A stretch of DNA of 64,000 bases from Hyphomicrobiales bacterium (lineage in GTDB: Bacteria; Pseudomonadota; Alphaproteobacteria; Rhizobiales; Rhizobiaceae), in NCBI GenBank assembly GCA_900468805.1, contig UEIF01000041.1, positions 62,001 to 126,000 of the forward strand. The letters run 5' to 3'. The position numbers and the translations under genes were made by a program. Positions 57,291 to 64,000 of this stretch are shown in pieces. Each line of letters starts with the position of its first letter. Position 1 is the stretch's first letter. Under the pieces are notes generated by a model that was not told the DNA's origin, ran no database searches, and was given only the letters and a program-made list of their open reading frames with translations.

Positions 57291-58659
57291 TGAAGCCTCC
57301 ATCCGTCTGCTGCGCTGTCTGGTTCTGGCGCTCGCGCGCCTCGCCGCCCTGGCCTTGTCCCTGCTGGGCAAGCGATTGCTGCTGGGAAGCCTGTCCCTGG
57401 CCGTTTGCCTGGCTACCGGTATCGGCTCGCTCCACAGGCGCCATGCTGATGGTCACGTTATCGACCGCATAGCCCTGGCCGCGCAACGCCTCGAGAATCT
57501 TGCCGTGATCTTCCTTGAGCTGGCGATAGGCCGCACCGGTCTCGACCTTGAGGTCGACGCTCAGCGCATCACCTGACAGGCGCATCGTGGCCGTGACGGG
57601 GCCAAGATCGATCGGGCTCATCTGGATCTTGAGGGTGTTCACCACCTTGCCGGTGCTCGTCCATTCGGCGGCGTTCGACAAAGCGGAACTCGGCTGCATG
57701 GCACGCGCCCATTCGCTGTCGCCCGAAAGTGCCGCTGTCACGTTTGCGGAATTCGGATTCTGCACGAGGCCGAGATAGCGGCGGGAGTCGAGGACGGAAA
57801 CATTTTCAACGTTCGACTTTGCCGACTTCTCCGAGCCAGGCTGTTCAGTGCCGATATGCATGTCCATCGACTGACCGCGGCCATCGGCCCGGCTGATCCT
57901 GAAGGTCTTGCCCTCGACGCCTTCGGCATTCTCCGTTCCCGGCACGCGCGTGTCATCGTGATGCGTGGCAACGGCTGCCAGCGCATCCGATACATGCGCA
58001 TCGCCCTTGGCGCCATTTACGCCTTCAGTTTTCGCGTCCTTTTTTCCAGCCGTCGCATCATCAGCCTTCGCCGCTGCGTGATGCGCGGATGCCTGGAGCA
58101 CAGCCGCGGCGTCCCCTGGCTCCTTCTTTAGAAGGCCGAGGACATCGGTGATATCGCCGTCGCCGGCTTCAGCATCGGTGCCCGCGTCGATATCGCCATC
58201 AAGCGCGCTGGTCTTGGTGTGCTTGCCTGGCTTGCCGACTGCTTGCGCTGCGGTCTCGGCCGCCAGATCCTTGACGTCCGGCTTGCCAAGCCCGAAGACA
58301 GCCGTGTTCTTGCCCTGGCCTTTTTCGGACTTCGCAGGCATCTTGCCGGCGTCTGCGATCGTCTCGGGCTGCACGTCCGTCTGTCCTTTGAGCGATGCGT
58401 CGTTCAAATCGATCAGCGGCTTCGAATTGCGGTTGCGCAGGTTGCGTGCCGCGGTTTCCGCGCTGCCACCCGCGGCATGCTCGTCGGACGTATCGACGGC
58501 ATCCGTATCCTGATCTGCATTGGCTGCCTTGGAGAGGGCATCTGAAAAGCCGCCCTTCTGATCCGCAGCCTCGCCCTTGCCGGCCCCCCGACCGGTCTTT
58601 ACGGACGCAGACGCATCCGTGCCGGGCGCTCCGCCCGAGACGCTGATATCCATCATCAT
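57211..58659 (-). CDS. fliK: hook-length control protein FliK (formerly MotD)
   Basis: The product is 482 residues. The N-terminal 300 residues are low-complexity, rich in Ala, Asp, Gly and Lys. The conserved FliK C-terminal domain lies at about 320-420 (TLKIQMSPIDLGPVTATMRL, then LSVDLKVETGAAYRQLKEDH). A Gln/Gly tail (GQGQASQQQSLAQQGQGQGG) follows. Rhizobial MotD was later shown to be FliK, the molecular ruler and export switch. It starts 1 base after the motC stop. Confidence 0.88.
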   Translation of the reverse strand: MMMDISVSGGAPGTDASASVKTGRGAGKGEAADQKGGFSDALSKAANADQDTDAVDTSDEHAAGGSAETAARNLRNRNSKPLIDLNDASLKGQTDVQPETIADAGKMPAKSEKGQGKNTAVFGLGKPDVKDLAAETAAQAVGKPGKHTKTSALDGDIDAGTDAEAGDGDITDVLGLLKKEPGDAAAVLQASAHHAAAKADDATAGKKDAKTEGVNGAKGDAHVSDALAAVATHHDDTRVPGTENAEGVEGKTFRISRADGRGQSMDMHIGTEQPGSEKSAKSNVENVSVLDSRRYLGLVQNPNSANVTAALSGDSEWARAMQPSSALSNAAEWTSTGKVVNTLKIQMSPIDLGPVTATMRLSGDALSVDLKVETGAAYRQLKEDHGKILEALRGQGYAVDNVTISMAPVERADTGSQANGQGQASQQQSLAQQGQGQGGEARERQNQTAQQTDGGFNGAGGNGVENASAVDAGGSRSGSVYL

Positions 58660-58660
58660 C

Positions 58661-59956
58661 TTACTTGCCTTCCTGGGCCAGGAGACCGTCGATTTCGTCG
58701 AGCTTGGATCGATTGGTCGTCACGAACGAGGTGAATGAAGGGTCGACATCCTGGCTTCCCTTGCCAGCAGCCGCGCCTTCGATAACAGGTTCCGGAGCAG
58801 CGGCCAGCGCTCCTTCCGGTTGCGCAGCCGTGGCGGCTGCAGCCTGTTCAGAAGTGATTTCTTGATTAGTATTATTAGGGGTGGAGCCTTGTGTCAGGCT
58901 TGCCGGATCCGGAGCCCGCAATATCTGCTCGGCGACGGATCTTGCGGCGGCTTGCAGCGCCTGGTCCTGCGGCGAGAGCGACGCGCCGGATATATTGGCG
59001 ATGTATTTGGCAGCCTGGTCGATATTGTCGGTGGGGACGTTCGCCATGCCGTTGTAAAAATCGGCGAGCGGTCCGAAGGGATTTTCCGTCCCCTCGCCCA
59101 ACGATTGGACGCGCTGGGCGGCCATGCGCGCGAGATCGGGCTTTCCGGCGATCGCGGCGGCGCGCGCGACGCGCAGATAGACCTCTCGCTGCCGCGGCGC
59201 ATCCATGAAGGACAGGATATCGACCACCGTCTGCGGATTGACATCATGATCATGGCTGACGATCAGCTTCACGAAGAGATCGGCAAACTGGCTGGCATAG
59301 GGCGAATGAAGAAAGCGGCGGACATAGCGCTGCGAATAGGCAAGCCCCTTGTCGACCTGCCCGGTTTCGACGCAAATGGCGACCGAGCGGCGCAACGCCG
59401 CCTCCTCCACGATGGTGCCGGGTGCATTGAGCCGCGCCCTGTCATACAGCGTAAGGGCATCCACTGGTTTCGTGGCGATCAGTACATTGCCGCCGATCAG
59501 CGCCAGATAGGGGCCGATCTTCTTGCCTTCATATTCCTTGGCCGTTTCTTCCAGCGTCTTGGAGACAAGCAGGCCCTTGCCGCTTAGATATTTCCGCAAC
59601 ACGTCGGTAACGCGATTATCGAAATAGCCATTGACGTCATGGGCGACGAGATATTCGAGTGTCTGAGGATTGCCGCCGCTCATCACATAGATCAGCGCGG
59701 CATCGACATTGCGGTCGTCATCGTAGATCGACGGATCGACGTTGCGCAGGCGCTGATCGATCTTTCCAAGCATGAACCGCTGCATTTCACCGGCGGAATG
59801 ATCGCCTGCTACAACCGAGTCCTGAACGAACTGCAGAGAGCGCAGCATCTTGTACGGCGCGAGATCGTCCGCATCTGCGGCATGACCGACGGCGGGCGAC
59901 ATCAGCGCCAGACCGAAGATCGCATATCTGAAATAGCGATGCTGCCTGCGCGTCAT
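58661..59956 (-). CDS. motC: periplasmic motility protein MotC
   Basis: The product is 431 residues with a signal peptide (about 1-26, ending VGHA). The mature protein is helical, of TPR-like repeats, and ends in an Ala/Pro/Glu-rich stretch. MotC is specific to rhizobia and relatives; it binds the periplasmic part of MotB and is needed for rotation. It lies 4 bases past motB. Confidence 0.92.
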   Translation of the reverse strand: MTRRQHRYFRYAIFGLALMSPAVGHAADADDLAPYKMLRSLQFVQDSVVAGDHSAGEMQRFMLGKIDQRLRNVDPSIYDDDRNVDAALIYVMSGGNPQTLEYLVAHDVNGYFDNRVTDVLRKYLSGKGLLVSKTLEETAKEYEGKKIGPYLALIGGNVLIATKPVDALTLYDRARLNAPGTIVEEAALRRSVAICVETGQVDKGLAYSQRYVRRFLHSPYASQFADLFVKLIVSHDHDVNPQTVVDILSFMDAPRQREVYLRVARAAAIAGKPDLARMAAQRVQSLGEGTENPFGPLADFYNGMANVPTDNIDQAAKYIANISGASLSPQDQALQAAARSVAEQILRAPDPASLTQGSTPNNTNQEITSEQAAAATAAQPEGALAAAPEPVIEGAAAGKGSQDVDPSFTSFVTTNRSKLDEIDGLLAQEGK

Positions 59957-59960
59957 ACGA

Positions 59961-61241
59961 CTATCCTTGATCTGCCTGTACGAGAATCTCGATCCGGCGG
60001 TTTGACGCGTTGAAGGGCTCCTCGGGCAGCTTCAGGCGACGGTCGGCGAAGCCGGAAACCTGGGAAATACGCTTCTCATCAAGACCGCCGTGAACGAGCA
60101 TGTAGTAAGCGCTCTGGGCACGGTCCATCGAGAGACGCCAGTTCTCGTTGAGATCGCCCTTGAACTGCCGGCCGTCCGTATGGCCGCGGATGGCGACTGC
60201 TCCGCCCCTCTGTTTCAAGATCGCACCGATCTTCTGCATCGCGAGGACCATTTCCTGACGCGGCACCGCAGAGCCGATGTTGAACATGGAGTCATCGTTC
60301 TGGTCGGAAATGCTCACCAGCAGACCGCCCTCGGACGCCGTAACCGTCAGGCCCTCGGCGAGCTTGCCGGCAACGCCCGCGATCTGCTGGGCAATCTCTT
60401 GCTGCAGTTCCTCGGCCTGTTGCTTCTCTTCGGCTTGCTTGGCCTCTTCCTTTTTGTCGGCGTCCTTGGTCTTGTCCGCCTGCTTGTCTTTGGTCTTGTC
60501 CGCCTTCTTGTCCGCCTGCTTCTCTGCCGACGCGGCGACGGCAGCACTGTTGGGGTCCTTGCTCAGCAGAGTGGAGGGCTGGATATTTTCGGCCTTGGCG
60601 ATCTCATCCGGTTTGGCCTGCGATTCGAGCGGCGAAGGCTGCTGCGGCTTGCCGGCGGTGGTAACTTCGACCTGCTTGGTCCAGAAATCCGGATCGAAGG
60701 GGTCGCGGTAGGCTTCGCCGCCATCGGCACCAGTAGCCGGGCCTGAATCCGCCGCACCGCCGTCACCCTTGGCGCTGACATTTGCCTGCTGGCCAACTTC
60801 CTGGGCGATCTCGGCGAGAACCGAATAGGGGTTCTCGAAGAAATCGGCTTCCGAATAATTGGTCTTGTCACCGGAGGTCGAGGTCTGGTCCTCACCGTCA
60901 GCGGCCGACTTGCCCTGGTTCGGATTCTCTTCCTTATTCTTCGACTTTTCCTGGTTCTGCTCGCCCTCGGCTTGGTCGACGGGCTTCTTCAAGCCTTTTT
61001 CGGTCGGCTTTTCATCTGACAGTTTGATCGGATTGAAATAGGTCGCGATCGAGGCCTTGGTTTCTTCGTTGGCGGCGTTGACGAGCCACATGACGAGGAA
61101 GAAGGCCATCATTGCCGTCATAAAGTCGGCATAGGCAATTTTCCATGCACCGCCATGGGCGCCATCGTGATCTCCACCACCATGTTTCTTGACGATGATG
61201 ATCTCGTTCTTACCGTGGTGATGGTTTTCGCCGTCGCTCAT
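59961..61241 (-). CDS. motB: flagellar stator protein MotB
   Basis: The product is 426 residues, about 120 longer than E. coli MotB. The single membrane helix (about 37-57, YADFMTAMMAFFLVMWLVN) carries the proton-binding Asp39. A long charged linker (about 60-280) includes a repeated KADKTKDKQADKTKDAD-like block. The OmpA/MotB peptidoglycan-binding domain covers about 300-420 (GHTDGRQFKGDLNENWRLSM). MotA is not in the window. It overlaps the fliH-like stop by ATGA. Confidence 0.93.
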   Translation of the reverse strand: MSDGENHHHGKNEIIIVKKHGGGDHDGAHGGAWKIAYADFMTAMMAFFLVMWLVNAANEETKASIATYFNPIKLSDEKPTEKGLKKPVDQAEGEQNQEKSKNKEENPNQGKSAADGEDQTSTSGDKTNYSEADFFENPYSVLAEIAQEVGQQANVSAKGDGGAADSGPATGADGGEAYRDPFDPDFWTKQVEVTTAGKPQQPSPLESQAKPDEIAKAENIQPSTLLSKDPNSAAVAASAEKQADKKADKTKDKQADKTKDADKKEEAKQAEEKQQAEELQQEIAQQIAGVAGKLAEGLTVTASEGGLLVSISDQNDDSMFNIGSAVPRQEMVLAMQKIGAILKQRGGAVAIRGHTDGRQFKGDLNENWRLSMDRAQSAYYMLVHGGLDEKRISQVSGFADRRLKLPEEPFNASNRRIEILVQADQG

Positions 61242-61876
61242 TCGGACACTTTCTTCAAGCTGGCCGCCCAGGCGGAGATGCGGGTAACGAGCACAGTTTC
61301 GCCAATCTCGGCAGCAAGGTCGATGTCATCAGCCTCATGATGGCGGACCAATGCCGCATGCTCTGCGAGTTCATCCTTGAGGATATCGAAAAGCTTGGCC
61401 GGACCGCGCACGATGATTGGGGCGGCCGCGCCGTCGAGGATCGCCTCGCGCAGCAGGACGGCGAGATTTTCCGTTGCTTTTTTCGAGAGCGCTTCAGTCA
61501 TGATCGGTGTGATGGCTGAAGCGGTCATTTCGCTGACGAGCGTGGCAATCTCTTCGGCCATGTCACGGATACGGGAAGCAATTACTGCAGCCGCTTCGAT
61601 CTCGTAGCGAAGTTTCAGCTCCTCGATCTCACGGACATGAGCTTCGGCCGCCGCTTGGGCTTCGCCTTCGTATTTTTCGGTCAGTTCCACGGTCGCAGCC
61701 GCAAAGCCTTCGGAATAAGCCTCGCGCCGCTCCGCCTCGACGTCGATTTCGGGTTCCTGCGGCAGTTCCGCAAATGTGGAGGTGGTTTCTGCGGCGAAAT
61801 CATCAACATCGATGATCGGTGCCGAGGGACCCGGCTCACCGAAATCCTTCAAATACCGGGAAAGCATAATGCTCAT
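61238..61876 (-). CDS. FliH-like protein upstream of motB
   Basis: The product is 212 residues. A Glu-rich N-terminal helix region with REAYSEGFAAATVELTEKYE is the FliH-type entry motif, followed by a long coiled coil and a compact C-terminal domain (LFDILKDELAEHAALVRHHE). FliH regulates the export ATPase FliI. An equivalent gene stands before motB in Sinorhizobium. The name is by pattern and place. Starts at 61876 or 61867 are both possible; neither has a strong ribosome site. Confidence 0.6.
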   Translation of the reverse strand: MSIMLSRYLKDFGEPGPSAPIIDVDDFAAETTSTFAELPQEPEIDVEAERREAYSEGFAAATVELTEKYEGEAQAAAEAHVREIEELKLRYEIEAAAVIASRIRDMAEEIATLVSEMTASAITPIMTEALSKKATENLAVLLREAILDGAAAPIIVRGPAKLFDILKDELAEHAALVRHHEADDIDLAAEIGETVLVTRISAWAASLKKVSE

Positions 61877-62072
61877 AAAAAACCGTCCAGTATTCGGGAG
61901 GCACGCGGCATGCCCCCGCTTGAAAAATGACCATCGTCCTTGTCGGCATGCCGTTCCGATTCGGGAGAGGCCCAGAGCCTGTCGTCGGCATGGATTCGGA
62001 CGTTGCCTTCATGCCGGAAACTAGAAACCCAAACTTGCGCGAGGATGAATGGCGCCGCCCTCGCACCGATCA

Positions 62073-63032
62073 TTATTCGAGCAGGATAAGAATCTTGCTG
62101 GCGGATGCATTCAGAATGGAGATTGCTTCGACGGCCATCTGCTTCTGGGTTTCGATAGCCTTCTGGCGGGTCGAGGCCTCGTCCATATCGGTGTCGACCA
62201 GGGCGCCAACGCTCTTATCGACAGCGTCAGACAGGTCCGCGGTATAGTCGATCTGATCGTCGATGCGGGCTTTCATGATACCGATCCCTGCTGCCGAATT
62301 GGTAAGCTGCTTGAGCATGGAGTCCGTGGCCGTCAGCATATCCGTGAGCTGCGAGTCGGTGGTCGACTTGCCGATGGAGATTTCCGTGCCGGTCGCGGGC
62401 GTCGCGGAGTTAACGTTCAGCAGATAGTAATTGCGGACCGGCGTGCCGTCAGCATTGCCATTGACCGCCTTGGTAAACAGGCCGCCATTGGCATTGTTCC
62501 TGTCGATCAGGATGGTCTGGGACGACGGAAAATCGATGGTCTGCGCCTGATATTCGCCTGTCGGGGCGCGCACGAAGCTGCCGATGATCTTCCACTGCGG
62601 GGGTGCCGCAGGCTCGCCGTTCAACAGCCAGTTTTCACCAGCGAACGACGTTCCCTCGACCATCGTCTGGAGCTGGTTCTTGTATTCGGTGATTTCCGCA
62701 TTGATCTTGTCCTTGTCGGCGCCGGGCTCACGCGCAGCAACCAGCTTGGCTCTGAGATCGCCGAGGAGATCGATGGCGGAATTCATCGCCGTATAGGTCG
62801 CATCAACCTTTGCGGCGCCGAGGCCAAGGGCATCGCCAATGGTGCCTAGATTGGTACTGTCAGCGCGCATGACGCTCGCGATGGACCAATAGGTCGCATC
62901 ATCTGCGGCAGTGGCGACCCGCTTCGCCGTAGAAATCTGCTGCTGTACGTCGGTTGATTCTTTAGTGATGCTGCGCAGCACTGCAAGCGCACTCACCGCG
63001 GCCGCGTTGGTAATCTTGACGGTCATCGACAT
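62073..63032 (-). CDS. flagellin
   Basis: The product is 319 residues. The conserved D0/D1 ends are present: TNAAAVSALAVLRSITKEST at the N-terminus, SFAGENWLLNG near 130 and AVEAISILNASASKILILLE at the C-terminus. Rhizobial filaments mix one main and several minor flagellins, and this one has a diverged N-terminal repeat (QQQISTAKRVATAADDATYW) compared with the next flagellin. It is exported by the gate encoded downstream. Confidence 0.92.
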   Translation of the reverse strand: MSMTVKITNAAAVSALAVLRSITKESTDVQQQISTAKRVATAADDATYWSIASVMRADSTNLGTIGDALGLGAAKVDATYTAMNSAIDLLGDLRAKLVAAREPGADKDKINAEITEYKNQLQTMVEGTSFAGENWLLNGEPAAPPQWKIIGSFVRAPTGEYQAQTIDFPSSQTILIDRNNANGGLFTKAVNGNADGTPVRNYYLLNVNSATPATGTEISIGKSTTDSQLTDMLTATDSMLKQLTNSAAGIGIMKARIDDQIDYTADLSDAVDKSVGALVDTDMDEASTRQKAIETQKQMAVEAISILNASASKILILLE

Positions 63033-63236
63033 GGTCTCGGAAAGGTGATGGGATCAGGCCGGTTTTGCCGGCAGCGACTGAACTGGCTTCATGCCGCCGG
63101 CGGGTCCCCCACACCGGTGCGTCGCAAACAAATCAACTCCTGGTAAGGTTAACCCGATATCAACGATTTTCGCAAGAGCGCAAACAGGATTAAAACAGCA
63201 ACATCGTTGTCCTTGCAAGTAATTGAAATAAAAGAA

Positions 63237-63261
63237 AAACCGCGCCGTTTCGGCGCGGTTT
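63237..63261 (-). terminator. strong terminator of the first flagellin gene
   Basis: A perfect 11-bp stem AAACCGCGCCG/CGGCGCGGTTT with a 3-base loop, followed on the minus strand by TTCTTTTATTTC. It isolates this flagellin gene from the next one, so each has its own promoter. Confidence 0.92.
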
Positions 63262-63314
63262 CCAGGTTGCCGCAAATTGGCGACACAAGGTTTGATCCAG
63301 CTTCAACCGCTGGC

Positions 63315-64000
63315 TTAGCTGCGGAAGAGCGTGAGGACGTTCTGAGCGCTGGAGTTAGCAATCGAGAGCGACTGGATCGCGAGTTGCTGTTGCGTCTGTA
63401 GTGCCGTGAGCCTGCTCGATTCCTCTTCCATGTCGGCGTCCACGAGGCGGCCGACACCCGAGTCGATCGAGTCACCGAGGGCGGCGACGAAGGTTTCCTG
63501 CAGCTCGATGCGGTTGGAGATGGAGCCGAGCTGAGAAGCTGCCTTCGTCATCGCCTCCAGGCCCGATTCGATTGCTGTCAGTGCCATAGCGATTTCCGTC
63601 TGACCAAAGGAGGTGATGTTCATGGTGTAGATCGACCCGATCGTGCCGTTGGCGCTGCCGATAACGCCGGTGCTCGAATCGATGGTTCCGGTCGTGGTCA
63701 TGCCGAACAGCACGTTACCGTTGGAAGCCGCGTTCAAGACATAATCGGTCGTCTTGACCGAGACATTGCCATTGCCGTCGCGGACGAAGGTGGAAACGAC
63801 GCTCTTGGTCGAGTTGCCTGCAACCCAGTTCTCACCGGAGAAGGAAGCCGACTGGGAGATGCTCATGAGCTGAGCCTGGAGCTGGGCGATTTCTTCCTGG
63901 ACCTTGGTCTTGTCGACACCCTTTTCAGTTGCTGCGACGATCTTGGATTTGATCTCGCTGACGACGTCGATGGCGTTGTCCATGGCGGTGTAGGCCGTAT
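63315..64000 (-). CDS. flagellin, C-terminal part, cut by window edge
   Basis: The frame enters at the right edge (residues TAYTAMDNAIDVV) and runs to a stop at 63315, so at least 228 residues are visible and the N-terminus is missing. SFSGENWVAGNST, a serine-rich variable region, and the C-terminal LQTQQQLAIQSLSIANSSAQ are typical of flagellin. An apparent ATG at 63983 is internal. Its terminator lies 53 bases downstream. Confidence 0.93.
   Translation of the reverse strand, partial: TAYTAMDNAIDVVSEIKSKIVAATEKGVDKTKVQEEIAQLQAQLMSISQSASFSGENWVAGNSTKSVVSTFVRDGNGNVSVKTTDYVLNAASNGNVLFGMTTTGTIDSSTGVIGSANGTIGSIYTMNITSFGQTEIAMALTAIESGLEAMTKAASQLGSISNRIELQETFVAALGDSIDSGVGRLVDADMEEESSRLTALQTQQQLAIQSLSIANSSAQNVLTLFRS

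Noticed and set aside
63100..63180. Possible sigma-28 promoter before the 319-residue flagellin
   Set aside because: I could not find both -35 and -10 elements at a proper spacing, so no promoter is claimed.

Overview
The window reads as chromosomal DNA of an alphaproteobacterium of the order Rhizobiales, most likely Rhizobium in the broad sense (R. etli / leguminosarum / tropici type). The support is gene content and gene order: a Brucella-type PdhS kinase, the aglR-aglEFGAK alpha-glucoside locus, a zwf-pgl-edd Entner-Doudoroff operon, and a flagellar cluster with the rhizobial genes motC, motD/fliK, rem, flaF and flbT in the order known from Sinorhizobium and Rhizobium. I see no insertion sequence, prophage, CRISPR array or rRNA. 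The region is GC-rich with even codon use and looks like core genome.

Layout. 1-1.4 kb: a truncated gene, a small XRE-type regulator, tRNA-His(GTG) and a phasin of polyhydroxybutyrate (PHB) granules. 1.5-9.6 kb: PdhS, acetoacetyl-CoA synthetase (PHB breakdown) and an AsmA-family envelope protein. 9.6-13.6 kb: a putrescine-type ABC transporter (potFGHI). 13.8-19.3 kb: a ScfR/RamB-type regulator divergent from isocitrate lyase (aceA), a small aceA-linked gene, a LuxR-type regulator and a LysR-type regulator. 19.3-24.3 kb: two chemoreceptors and an overlooked 47-residue membrane peptide. 24.5-28.6 kb: an HI0933-type flavoprotein, then puuA-puuB for gamma-glutamylputrescine metabolism. 28.7-32.8 kb: zwf-pgl-edd. 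32.9-33.3 kb: a PilZ-like protein. 33.4-41.3 kb: aglEFGAK and divergent aglR. 41.3-45.0 kb: folD, a Wzz/GumC-like protein and a WecG/TagA glycosyltransferase. 45.3-64.0 kb: one long minus-strand flagellar block (flagellin, flagellin, fliH-like, motB, motC, fliK/motD, transglycosylase, rem, flgE, flgK, flgL, flaF, flbT, flgD, fliQ, flhA, fliR, fliJ-like, flgJ-like, flgN-like, and a small membrane-anchored protein). The window edge cuts the first flagellin.

How the genes work together. There are three carbon themes. PHB storage and acetoacetate use (phasin, AacS) connect to the glyoxylate shunt (AceA with its own regulator). Putrescine is imported by PotFGHI and could be degraded by PuuA/PuuB encoded 12 kb away. 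Sugars from alpha-glucosides enter through Agl and are catabolised by the Entner-Doudoroff enzymes. Motility is the fourth theme, with chemoreceptors, a possible c-di-GMP binding PilZ protein and most of the hook, filament, motor and export genes.

The most interesting signals outside known genes are these: a TGC-rich repeat over the phasin promoter (candidate PhaR/AniA operator); a 17-bp palindrome plus three TGTAAATCC boxes between scfR and aceA; paired LacI-type palindromes upstream of aglE; a series of stem-loops ending in a terminator downstream of aacS (candidate sRNA or small ORF); and two diverged copies of a 44-bp palindromic element. I did not find a wholly new defence or biosynthetic system.
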